Below, one piece after another: positions 45,785-54,069 of a stretch of 64,000 nucleotides of DNA. The stretch's first letter is position 1, and each line of letters opens with the position of its first letter. The stretch is from Shewanella sp. KX20019 (GTDB lineage Bacteria > Pseudomonadota > Gammaproteobacteria > Enterobacterales > Shewanellaceae). Where the stretch lies: NCBI RefSeq assembly GCF_016757755.1, contig NZ_CP068437.1, positions 372,001-436,000 on the forward strand, given 5' to 3'. The position numbers were made by a program, and so were the translations under genes. The notes under the pieces were generated by a model that saw nothing but the letters and a program-made list of their open reading frames with translations, made no database searches and was not told the DNA's origin.

Positions 45785-47842
45785 ATGAATAAGGTAAGTC
45801 AATTAGCGCTGTGCATTGCATTAACATTAGGTGTTGCAGCCTGTGGTAGTAGTGATAAAGACAGCATTGCTGAAAGTACCACATCTACAGTTGTTTCTGG
45901 TGTTGAAAAAGCCAATTTTGATCCTGCTGTTCGTCATCAAGACGATTTTTACTACAGCGTCAATGGTACTTGGTTAGCGAACACACCGATCCCCGCTGAT
46001 AAATCCAATTATGGCTCATTTTCAGTTCTTTATGAGCAAAGCCAAGAAGCGTTGAAAAAAATTATTGAGGCCGCAGCGGCAAAGCCAAACAAGGTTAAAG
46101 GCAGCAGTGAGCAAAAGGTGGGTGACTTCTATGCGAGCTTTATGGATATCGGTACGGTAGAAGGCTTGGGGATCACACCACTAAAAGATCAATTATCAGA
46201 TATAGCCTTTGCATCGACTCACAACGATATCGCGACCCTAATGGGCCGCTTATTGGTTCATGGTTCAACGGTTCCATTCGGTTTTTACGTCAATAACGAT
46301 GCTAAAAACTCCAGCCAATATGGGGTTTATCTCTATCAGTCAGGCCTGACTTTGCCAGATAGAGATTATTACCTAAAAGATGATGAGAAATTCGCCGCCA
46401 ATCGAGCAGCGCTAAACCAATATATCGATGACTTGATGACGAAAGCGGGCTATAGCAATCCAAAGCGTGCCAGTGAAAGCGTAGCGAAAATCGAAAAATT
46501 TATTGCCGAAAGTCAATGGAGCCGTGTTGAGTCGCGTGATGCCAATAAAAGTTACAACAAGATGGACCGTCAGCAGCTGCAAGGCTTAGTTGAAGGTTTC
46601 GATTTTGTGCAATTTTCTGCGGGTGCCGATATAGACAAGGTGACGGAAGTGATTGTGCGTCAACCATCTTACTTTGACAAGTTTGGTCATCAGTTTAATC
46701 AGTTTAGCGTGAGCGAATGGCAGGACTATTTAGCTTTTCATCTTGTCGATGACTACGCTGAGCTACTCAGCAAAGACTTTGTTGATCTTCATTTTGCCTT
46801 CCATGGTAATACTTTAATGGGTATTGAAGAGCAGAAGCCGCGTTGGAAGAAAGGTGTTGATGCCGCTGATCAGGTCATTGGTGAGTTGGTAGGCGAAGAG
46901 TATGTTAAGGAAAACTTTAAGCCCGAAGCGAAAGCCAAAATGGAAGAGATGATCCAAAACTTGATTAAGGGTTTTGAAGTTAGTATCAATGAACTGGAGT
47001 GGATGACACCCGAAACCAAGGTTGCGGCTCAGGAGAAGTTGGCGAAATTCACCTACAAGATTGGCTATCCAGACAAGTGGAAAGATTACACGGCGCTAGA
47101 TATTGAAGCCAATGACTTGGTGGGTAACTACCAGCGTTATGCCCAATTTGAGTATAAAGCGATGCTTGCTAAATTGGGTAAGCCAATTGACCGTACGGAG
47201 TGGCATATGACGCCGCAAACGGTAAATGCTTACTACAGTCCGGTAATGAATGAAATTGTGTTTCCAGCCGCAATCTTGCAGCCGCCATTCTTTAATATGG
47301 ATGCCGATGATGCGATTAACTATGGCGGTATTGGTGCGGTAATTGGTCATGAAATCAGCCATGGTTTTGATGATCAAGGCGCTAAATATGATGGTGATGG
47401 TAATCTGCGTGATTGGTGGTCTGATAAAGATCGTCAAGAGTTCCAAAAGCGTGGTGCCCAGCTATCGGCTCAGTATGCTGGCTATGAAGCGATGCCGGGA
47501 AAATTCGTCAATGGTGACTTAACCTTAGGTGAAAACATTGGTGATTTAGGCGGGTTAACCGTCGCTGCACGCTCATATGCGATGACTCTCAACGGTAAGC
47601 CTTCGCCGGTCATTGATGGTTTAACGGGTGAGCAGCGTCTGTTTATTGGTTGGTCGCAGGTATGGCGTCGTAACTATCGCGATGAAGAGCTAGGTCGCCG
47701 ACTGATGACCGACTCACATTCACCAAGTCATTTCCGCGCAATGGGCACGCCGCGTAACATCCCTGCCTTCTATGAAGCATTCGATCTTAAAGAGGGTGAC
47801 AAGATGTTCCTGACGGAAGATGAGCGAGTGAAAATTTGGTAA
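45785..47842 (+). CDS. M13-family (PepO/neprilysin-like) metallopeptidase lipoprotein
   Basis: A 685-residue zinc endopeptidase. The lipobox GVAAC gives lipidated Cys20, so it is anchored in the envelope. The M13 catalytic motifs are HEISH in VIGHEISHGFDDQGAKYDGD and the third ligand Glu in GENIGDLGGL; the substrate-binding NAYYSP and the C-terminal zinc-proximal HSP...FR segments are present. Full family length. Bacterial M13 enzymes cleave oligopeptides up to a few kilodaltons. Its own terminator follows, and a repeat element lies upstream. Confidence 0.94.
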   Translation: MNKVSQLALCIALTLGVAACGSSDKDSIAESTTSTVVSGVEKANFDPAVRHQDDFYYSVNGTWLANTPIPADKSNYGSFSVLYEQSQEALKKIIEAAAAKPNKVKGSSEQKVGDFYASFMDIGTVEGLGITPLKDQLSDIAFASTHNDIATLMGRLLVHGSTVPFGFYVNNDAKNSSQYGVYLYQSGLTLPDRDYYLKDDEKFAANRAALNQYIDDLMTKAGYSNPKRASESVAKIEKFIAESQWSRVESRDANKSYNKMDRQQLQGLVEGFDFVQFSAGADIDKVTEVIVRQPSYFDKFGHQFNQFSVSEWQDYLAFHLVDDYAELLSKDFVDLHFAFHGNTLMGIEEQKPRWKKGVDAADQVIGELVGEEYVKENFKPEAKAKMEEMIQNLIKGFEVSINELEWMTPETKVAAQEKLAKFTYKIGYPDKWKDYTALDIEANDLVGNYQRYAQFEYKAMLAKLGKPIDRTEWHMTPQTVNAYYSPVMNEIVFPAAILQPPFFNMDADDAINYGGIGAVIGHEISHGFDDQGAKYDGDGNLRDWWSDKDRQEFQKRGAQLSAQYAGYEAMPGKFVNGDLTLGENIGDLGGLTVAARSYAMTLNGKPSPVIDGLTGEQRLFIGWSQVWRRNYRDEELGRRLMTDSHSPSHFRAMGTPRNIPAFYEAFDLKEGDKMFLTEDERVKIW

Positions 47843-47873
47843 CGCTAGTTTTGCTAACCTATAACTAAATACT

Positions 47874-47901
47874 AAAAGCCCATCATTCGATGGGCTTTTT
47901 A
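47874..47901 (+). terminator. M13 peptidase terminator
   Basis: AAAAGCCCATC and GATGGGCTTTT enclose ATTC, followed by T. Confidence 0.92.
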
Positions 47902-48097
47902 TTATGAGTATTGGCTACTGATTGGGATGAAAGTGGACTTGTCGTCACTGGCTATTGGCCTCAAGTTTAGTAACTTTTGGCGATAGTTGTTTCAATGACC
48001 TCTGCCGCATCTGCACTGGGTTAGAAAAGCACAATTGTTTAGCATTTGAGTTTTAAGTTGAACCAAATGCAATTCAACTGCATTGAGCTTTTCCAAG

Positions 48098-48296
48098 CCG
48101 CCGTGAATATATCCTTATAGGCTCTGCTAAATCATCCATGATTTAGAAGCTTGCACCGCCCAATTCAGATGAATAGCTAGTAAGCTCATTGTACTGGTGA
48201 GCAGGATGTCCGAATGTCGTTATTGGGCCTATATAAACGAACGACCGTAAGTACAGATACTGCTGAGACACGCCGTGAACACATCCTTGTGGACTC
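48098..48296. repeat. Pair of diverged CGCCGTGAA repeats
   Basis: CGCCGTGAATATATCCTTAT (about 48100) recurs as CGCCGTGAACACATCCTTGT (48271-48290), in direct orientation about 170 bp apart, in the 826-bp gene-free region before the CadC-like gene. Confidence 0.5.
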
Positions 48297-48381
48297 AACG
48301 AAAACATACTGTTCTCGAAGGCCTCTTGCGCATCAACATTCGGTTGGAATTCTCAATCATTCAGCACTAGGGTGACTAATT

Positions 48382-48427
48382 ATAAAGTTTACTCTGACCC
48401 TACAAGTCTTGATCTAAATGGGTCAGA
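48382..48427. repeat. REP-like hairpin with AAAGTTTACTCTGACCC
   Basis: ATAAAGTTTACTCTGACCC (48382-48400) contains TCTGACCC, which pairs with GGGTCAGA at 48420-48427. The 19-bp motif recurs with one change at 48620-48638 (ACACTGACCC). Such sequences are reminiscent of the ends recognised by REP-associated tyrosine transposases, but none is encoded here. Confidence 0.5.
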
Positions 48428-48461
48428 TACCTAGGAATGACTGTTCCAAAAAAACGATCCT

Positions 48462-48564
48462 CCCGCCTGATAGGCTGAATGCCTAAAAGTGCATGGATAC
48501 ACGAAAAAAGCCGTTGGACATTACGAAGTTTGGTTTTTAGAGAGGCTTTAACGCACTTCTGAAG
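48462..48564 (-). repeat. Dispersed repeat F, copy 1
   Basis: The reverse complement of this segment (ACCAAACTTCGTAATGTCC ... CAGCCTATCAG) aligns with 52571-52681 (ACCAAAGTCCGTAATGCCC ... CTGCCTATCAG). The two copies are inverted and lie on either side of the CadC-like / FGE-like gene pair. Confidence 0.6.
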
Positions 48565-48619
48565 CGTCAGTTAGGGCATATTTTGTGAGTTATTAGATTA
48601 GTAAATGTATGTTAAACAA

Positions 48620-48638
48620 ATAAAGTTTACACTGACCC
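48620..48638. repeat. Second copy of the AAAGTTTAC-CTGACCC motif
   Basis: ATAAAGTTTACACTGACCC differs in one base from 48382-48400 and lies 31 bp before the CadC-like gene; repeat F copy 1 lies between the two motifs. Confidence 0.55.
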
Positions 48639-48668
48639 AAAGATATCTGTTGAGATAAGATTATAAAA

Positions 48669-50528
48669 ATGATTTATAGCTTTGAAGACTACCAATTTAA
48701 TAGCGTAGAGCTGATTCTATATCGAGGTAACGTCATTATTCCGATAAGAAACAACGAAGCCAAGGTACTTACCTTATTGTTAAATGAAGCTACAAATATT
48801 GTTTCAAAAAGTAAAATTTTAAATGTTGTATGGTCAGGGAAAGTTGTATCTGAGCAAGCTGTATTTCAAAATATTAGTAGCTTACGTTCAATATTTGGTG
48901 AGCATGCAATCAAAACTTTCTCTGGTAAAGGCTATCAATGGCAATTGTCATTAGATGATGCTCAATCGGCACCGACCTCTTTAGCTAACCAAGTAAATCA
49001 ATCAAGTACCATGAAAGGGAAACCAGCTACCTATATATTGCTATTTTCTCTGCTGTTGCTGTTTGCATTGTCATTTTTTTACATCGATCCCAGTTTAGAT
49101 ATCCCTCCTAACCATGAGCAGCATGTTGAAATAAAAGTTGTGCCACTTTTGATTGATCCTAGTATTTCAGATGCTGTTGATACAAGTCAAAGTGTCTCAA
49201 TCCAACTTAAAGAGCTTTTAGCCTCAAGTGAATATATTGAGCTTAGCCTATTAAAAACGGATGTTTCGTTTGAGCAATATATCAACACTCCAAGCAAGTA
49301 CTTTCAGAGGTTACTCGAATCAGAACAACCAACATTAGTACTAGCAATTGCAGTGAGCGAGGCAAAGCCAAACTACTTTTTGCGTTATCAGCTGCATGGT
49401 CCAAATGGTAGTTGGGATGGCGAGTTTCAATCTCTCACCATGGAAGATGCCTTGCAACAGTTAGTCAGCCACTTGGATCGAGTCTCTAACACCTCTTTAC
49501 TTATTACTCGCAATCATCGTGATGCGAATCATTCAGAGTTAACGATGTTGAATCAACGATTTCCTAAAGATGCAATTATTTTGGAGCGGCTAATTGGTTC
49601 ATACTTGCAAATGGGAAACTTAAATAAAGCACTTTTACTAGCTGAAGAGCTTAAAGATAATGCTGGTAGTAATCGTTTTTATCAGGCTCGCTCAGAGCTA
49701 GCAATCGGTAATATTTTGGCCGAACAAGGCTTATCTGACAGTGCTGAAGTACAGCTAATTACTGCCCAAAAGGCAGCAGAGCAATTAACACATTTTCAAT
49801 TACAGAGTGATATTGCTAAAGCACTATCGTTGGTTGCGCGTAATCGACTGCATTATGCTGATATTAGAAAATACTTACGCCGCTCAATGTACTTAGCCCG
49901 TGTTGCTAAAGATCCGGTTAGGGAGTTATCAGCGTTAAATTATCTCTATATTTTTAGCTATAAACTAGACCATAAGATAGATGCTGCTTTATTGCTAGAA
50001 GAAGCCGAACTGATAATTAAGGGCTCCGATTTACCTGAGGAGCATTACGCTCAGATATATTTACATAAAGCAATTAGCGCCGATGACGTTAACGATAAAG
50101 AGGTTTTTGTTAGACGTGTGCTCGCACTTTTTAAGCCTAACAGAAAAAGTTGGTTAATTGATTCAGCCCAAATATTGTTAGTTGAGTTGCTTATTGAACA
50201 GCAGCGTTGGCAAGAGCTAAATAGGTTATTTACCGAAGCATCTTCATTAACGATTACTGAAAGTTACTTAGTCGCTAAACTTTACTTTGCCCAGCAACGT
50301 TGGCTTGAGGCCGCAACCTATGGATCAAAGTCCTTTAAGGATGCAAGTATGGTCGGTGATCGGTTTGCATCGCTCAATGCGGCATTATTACTCTTATCTA
50401 TTCATGCTGAAACGGGTAACAAACAGGAGCTCGCTCGCTATAGTCAATTTATAGTGGGTGAGTCAACAGAGGCATGGCGCCAACATAATCATCAGAAGCT
50501 GTCACAATTGCCGAGTAGGTTATTTTAA
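48669..50528 (+). CDS. CadC/ToxR-like membrane-bound transcriptional regulator
   Basis: A 619-residue one-component regulator. Residues 1-95 form an OmpR/CadC winged helix (RNNEAKVLTLLLNEATNIVSK as one segment, FQNISSLRSIFG, then FSGKGYQW), followed by a single membrane helix (about 120-139) and a large periplasmic part with TPR-like helices (ILERLIGSYLQMGNLNKALL, QARSELAIGNILAEQGLS). The DNA-binding domain is cytoplasmic and the sensor periplasmic. The only near gene is the convergent exported FGE-like protein, which may be its target or ligand partner. The region is bounded by inverted repeats, and the ribosome binding site is weak. Confidence 0.85.
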   Translation: MIYSFEDYQFNSVELILYRGNVIIPIRNNEAKVLTLLLNEATNIVSKSKILNVVWSGKVVSEQAVFQNISSLRSIFGEHAIKTFSGKGYQWQLSLDDAQSAPTSLANQVNQSSTMKGKPATYILLFSLLLLFALSFFYIDPSLDIPPNHEQHVEIKVVPLLIDPSISDAVDTSQSVSIQLKELLASSEYIELSLLKTDVSFEQYINTPSKYFQRLLESEQPTLVLAIAVSEAKPNYFLRYQLHGPNGSWDGEFQSLTMEDALQQLVSHLDRVSNTSLLITRNHRDANHSELTMLNQRFPKDAIILERLIGSYLQMGNLNKALLLAEELKDNAGSNRFYQARSELAIGNILAEQGLSDSAEVQLITAQKAAEQLTHFQLQSDIAKALSLVARNRLHYADIRKYLRRSMYLARVAKDPVRELSALNYLYIFSYKLDHKIDAALLLEEAELIIKGSDLPEEHYAQIYLHKAISADDVNDKEVFVRRVLALFKPNRKSWLIDSAQILLVELLIEQQRWQELNRLFTEASSLTITESYLVAKLYFAQQRWLEAATYGSKSFKDASMVGDRFASLNAALLLLSIHAETGNKQELARYSQFIVGESTEAWRQHNHQKLSQLPSRLF

Positions 50529-50539
50529 GTCAATTTATA

Positions 50540-50557
50540 AGAGGAGAAAGCTCCTCT
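50540..50557. terminator. Hairpin between convergent genes
   Basis: AGAGGAG and CTCCTCT enclose AAAG in the 43-bp space between the two convergent stops. There is no T-run, so efficiency is uncertain. Confidence 0.5.
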
Positions 50558-50571
50558 ACAAATATCAGCAG

Positions 50572-52227
50572 TTATTGATTAAGAGCAAACCAGTTAAATC
50601 TCCAGTTATCTGCTAACGCAGTTACCTTTAGGCTGTGGCTGCCTTTTTGGAGAAATATCGCTTGGCCATTAATTGATTGCCAAATGTTTAGTCCACCAGT
50701 ATCAGGGACTAAAAATTGGGCTAAGGGTTTGTCATCAATGGACAGGTCAAAACCTTCGTTTTCGCTAGAACTCGAAATTCGATACGTCAAATGATAAAGA
50801 CCATCTTCTTTTATCTTGACTTGATATTGAGCCCAATTTCCTTTTCGAATAACGCCCCAACCAGTGAGCAGTAAGCCACCATCCTCATCTTCGGTTTTAT
50901 CGACAAGCATACCAAACATTTGATTATAATCTTCAGCCTGAATGGTACCTGGAATGACGACGACTGTGTCTTCAGTGATTACTGGTTCACTGTATTCGCT
51001 AAACCTATCGCTATTCACTGCAGTGACTACGTAACTATGCTTACGGGGCACAGGCTTTAAAACTGTGTAATAATTGGTCTTAATATTTGAGGCTATTTTT
51101 CGATACTGGCCACCAAATGCCTGTGTTTGATAAATATCGTAACTTTGAGTGTTGGGATTAATGTTTGAACGCCAATATAGGCTTATTGCGCCACTTGCTT
51201 GGTCTCTAGTTAACGCCAAAGCAATAGGTTTTTGTGGATAAGGTTTCAAACTTATACGACGCTGTTTTTCTTTTTGTTGTGCTTGTTGTAAATCTCTTTC
51301 AAATAATAGAGTTGCTTGGGATAGTGACTGGTCTTGATTAATGTTTATCTCTTGGGCTAATCGAAAGCCCTCAAGTACACCAGCAAAGTTTTTATCAATT
51401 GTTGAGCGTTGGCTTGCTGAAAACTCATACCAATGCCATGAGCCGCCACGTAAAGCATTTTTACTACAATCACCAGATAACCATGCCGTAGCGTTGTTAG
51501 GGGCACCATTATAGTTTTTATTCGCGCAGTCTCTGACATATTCTTGCACATTGCCAATTAAATCAAAAACCCCAAAATTATTCGCTTGGTACATGCCAAC
51601 GATGCTGGCGTAACCTGACAAATCATCGCATGGAATCACACCAATTGTACCCATATAGCTGGCACCAAAATCTTGCTGTGCTTGTTGTTCTGCGCTTCTA
51701 TCTGCTAAGTTGGCATACTCACAAACTTGTGGATTATCGGGCTTTTCACCATAACGGTATTTACTAAACTGACCTGATTTTGCTACATACTCCCATTCTG
51801 CCTCAGAAGGGAGCCGATAATGCTTTCCGGTTTTAGCGGACAACCAATCAGCATAGGCGATAGCTGTTATTACATTGATACAAACAACAGGTTGATAGCT
51901 ATTGGAGGTTAGAGCATTTTGTTTCCACGAGCCTTTAGTGATTTTCCCAATCCAATTTTCAGTTGGTTGGTGAAAGCATTCCTTTGGATATACATAATTA
52001 GTATCAGCGATAAACTTGCTAAACTCCTTTACTGTTACTTCATACTTAGCTAAACGAAATGAGGGGACTGTGACATGGTGTATTGGCTGCTCATTTTTCT
52101 TGTCTTTGCTCCCCATTACAAATTCACCTTGTGGAATTGTAACCATGGGAGGCTCAATGTAATCGCTACAGGCCTCACTACTTGTTATGACTAAAGACAT
52201 TACTAATACTGCACTCTTATAACTCAT
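50572..52227 (-). CDS. Exported FGE-sulfatase (SUMF1-like) protein with FN3 and CBM-like domains
   Basis: A 551-residue exported protein. A signal peptide (1-19) ends at Cys20, possibly lipidated although the lipobox is weak. Residues 25-280 form a formylglycine-generating-enzyme-like domain (IPQGEFVMGS, RLAKYEVTVKEF, YRLPSEAEWEYVAKSG, LRGGSWHWYEFSASQRS, EGFRLA). A fibronectin-III-like region (about 330-415, SYVVTAVNSDRFSEYSEP) and a C-terminal CBM6/35-like jelly roll (IQAEDYNQMFG, NWAQYQVKIKEDGLYHLTYR) follow. No sulfatase is encoded nearby, so it is more likely a structural or glycan-binding use of this fold than sulfatase maturation. Function inferred only. Confidence 0.82.
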   Translation of the reverse strand: MSYKSAVLVMSLVITSSEACSDYIEPPMVTIPQGEFVMGSKDKKNEQPIHHVTVPSFRLAKYEVTVKEFSKFIADTNYVYPKECFHQPTENWIGKITKGSWKQNALTSNSYQPVVCINVITAIAYADWLSAKTGKHYRLPSEAEWEYVAKSGQFSKYRYGEKPDNPQVCEYANLADRSAEQQAQQDFGASYMGTIGVIPCDDLSGYASIVGMYQANNFGVFDLIGNVQEYVRDCANKNYNGAPNNATAWLSGDCSKNALRGGSWHWYEFSASQRSTIDKNFAGVLEGFRLAQEININQDQSLSQATLLFERDLQQAQQKEKQRRISLKPYPQKPIALALTRDQASGAISLYWRSNINPNTQSYDIYQTQAFGGQYRKIASNIKTNYYTVLKPVPRKHSYVVTAVNSDRFSEYSEPVITEDTVVVIPGTIQAEDYNQMFGMLVDKTEDEDGGLLLTGWGVIRKGNWAQYQVKIKEDGLYHLTYRISSSSENEGFDLSIDDKPLAQFLVPDTGGLNIWQSINGQAIFLQKGSHSLKVTALADNWRFNWFALNQ

Positions 52228-52570
52228 TTTTAAATCCTTTTAATTATTGTGCCATGGGTTACAAATAAACGATTTATCATGGAGAATTGAAGCAAATGGA
52301 GTGATAAGAAGTCTTGATAATTTTCTATAAAAAAGCCGTTATTGAAATATTATTGAAAATATCGTGCTTTAAGAACTTGAAAGTTAGTCGAGTTAACTCA
52401 GAGAATATAATTTTACATGCTAATGAATGAGGCCGTTCCGTCACAATCATATTGAACATGTTTTGTGCTCCATCTTCAGCATCTACTCCCTTGGTCGGCC
52501 CATAGCGACCATTAGGGGTGGTAGGTCAAATACGACACTGTCGTTTATTAAAAAACACCTATCCCACATC

Positions 52571-52681
52571 GAAGTTGCTGAAGTACGTTGAAGACTCTTT
52601 ATAAACCAAAGTCCGTAATGCCCACATAGTCTTTCTCGTGCATTCATGCACGTCAAGACATTCAGGCATCCTGCCTATCAG
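52571..52681 (+). repeat. Dispersed repeat F, copy 2
   Basis: Inverted relative to 48462-48564, roughly two thirds identical by eye over about 100 bp. It contains the small dyad TGCATTCATGCA and lies in a 769-bp gene-free region upstream of the FGE-like gene. Confidence 0.6.
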
Positions 52682-52817
52682 ACATGAACATGTCTTTCGC
52701 GGGACTGGCCGCTCACTGGCATCTGACCCATATGGATATGGGAAATGTCTATATGATGTCGGGAACATCATTGAGCATGCCATCACGGCATTCGTAAATC
52801 CATTTACATCAGATGTC

Positions 52818-52976
52818 CCATCGGAAGCGTTAGGCTATTTCGAATAAGTACGAGGAAGACCACTTCGTTTGTGGCGCTGAGGGATTGACTCTTATGAAAT
52901 CAAGAGCGGGGCGCAAGCGCTTTTCCCTTTGGCTCTGCTCTTTATTGGAAGAATGGGCGAAGCGCCACGATTTTGG
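52818..52976 (+). repeat. Dispersed repeat G, copy 1
   Basis: Starts CCCATCGGAAGCGTTAGGC, continues CTATTTCGAATAAGTACGAGG and ends AATGGGCGAAGCGCCACGAT. An inverted copy with the same ends lies at 59007-59145; the middles differ. Confidence 0.65.
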
Positions 52977-52996
52977 TCAAGCGCAGCTTGATAAAA

Positions 52997-53668
52997 CTAA
53001 CAGCTAATTTTCTGAGCTAGAAAACTAGGCAAAAAAGTAAGATCTTCAAGTTGCTGGTGGGCGATTATCCATCGCGGCTGTTGGGATAAACGCTTTTCTG
53101 GAATTGCAATGGTTTGCATATTGGCAGCACGAGCGGCGACCAATCCATTAAAGGAATCCTCAATCGCCAAGCAATTAACAGGAGCTATATTGAGCGCATC
53201 AGCGCAATTTAAATAGACCTCAGGATGAGGCTTTCCATAGCTTAAGTGTTCGGCAGATTTAATTGCATCAAAATATGAACCGATTGCTAGTTTGTTTAAA
53301 ACAGCACTAATGATATCGCTTGATGAGGAGGTCGCAAGGCCAATCTTAAGCCCCATCTCTTGGCAGCTTTCAAGTGCTGAAATTACACCTGTCATCGCCT
53401 CACCATTAGCTAGAATGTGACTGACGACTTGATCCACAATAGCTTGCGCTGTTTGGGCGTTATCATAATTAGGCCAAGGAAAGCGGGCATACCAAAATGC
53501 TACAACTTGATCGATTCTTAGTCCGGTTGTTTCCACCGTTTCTTCAATGGATATGTTTAAACCTAAGTCTGTCAGCACCTTATGTTCGGCAATCTGCCAT
53601 AGCGGTTCTGAGTCAATTAAGACTCCATCCATGTCGAAAATAACGGCTTTTAGTTTGGCTGTGGTCAT
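52997..53668 (-). CDS. HAD-superfamily sugar-phosphate phosphatase (HxpB/YniC-like)
   Basis: A 223-residue HAD hydrolase. Catalytic Asp12 and Asp14 lie in VIFDMDGVLIDSEPLW, and motif II Thr/Ser in IGLATSSSS. Lys lies in YGKPHPEVYL and acidic motif IV in AIEDSFNGLVAA. The cap segment TTGLRIDQVVAFWYARFPW closely resembles E. coli YniC/HxpB, a hexitol- and 2-deoxyglucose-6-phosphate phosphatase. The assignment to that subfamily is good; the physiological substrate is unproven. Monocistronic. Confidence 0.87.
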   Translation of the reverse strand: MTTAKLKAVIFDMDGVLIDSEPLWQIAEHKVLTDLGLNISIEETVETTGLRIDQVVAFWYARFPWPNYDNAQTAQAIVDQVVSHILANGEAMTGVISALESCQEMGLKIGLATSSSSDIISAVLNKLAIGSYFDAIKSAEHLSYGKPHPEVYLNCADALNIAPVNCLAIEDSFNGLVAARAANMQTIAIPEKRLSQQPRWIIAHQQLEDLTFLPSFLAQKISC

Positions 53669-53966
53669 AAGTCTCCATTTATGTTCAATATAACTTTGGT
53701 GAATAGTAGTGCTTAATTGTAGCGATTACTCAAATAATACTAGGGTGAATTGGTCATTTAAGCGTGTTAAATATGAGGGTTTATTATTATAATTGCGCGT
53801 CGACATTACTTTAACGTATTGAAAATAATAGCTAATTGGTGCTGTTAACACTATGGTCTAGTTTTCTTTTATTAATTAACCGCCTAAAGTATGTTCATCC
53901 TGTCACTTGAGCGTGATTTTTCAGTTGTCCAAGTGTGATCTGATTCATACTTTTGCAAAGCTGTAG

Positions 53967-53972
53967 TATAAT
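53967..53972 (+). promoter_or_regulatory. Likely -10 box of the acnB promoter
   Basis: TATAAT at 53967-53972 lies about 98 nt before the acnB start in a 401-bp AT-rich divergent region. The -35 box is poor, suggesting activator dependence. No other structure was recognised in this gap. Confidence 0.4.
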
Positions 53973-54069
53973 ACGCCTCGAAATAAGGGTCGAGCCTGCC
54001 GAGCTGTCAGTTTCAATGTGAAGACGAGCAGTTTCGTTGTTAGAACGCCAAACAAAGAGGAATGTTGCC

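Noticed and set aside
48462..52681. Composite transposon around the CadC-like / FGE-like genes
   Set aside because: No transposase or clear target duplication is present; only inverted dispersed repeats can be supported.
52559..52786. 75-codon minus-strand and 69-codon plus-strand frames upstream of the HAD gene
   Set aside because: They lie within dispersed repeat F, whose other copy at 48462-48564 does not preserve the frame.
54037..54069. Upstream in-frame start for acnB
   Set aside because: It adds an 11-residue leader without homology; GTG 54070 has the better ribosome binding site and family length.
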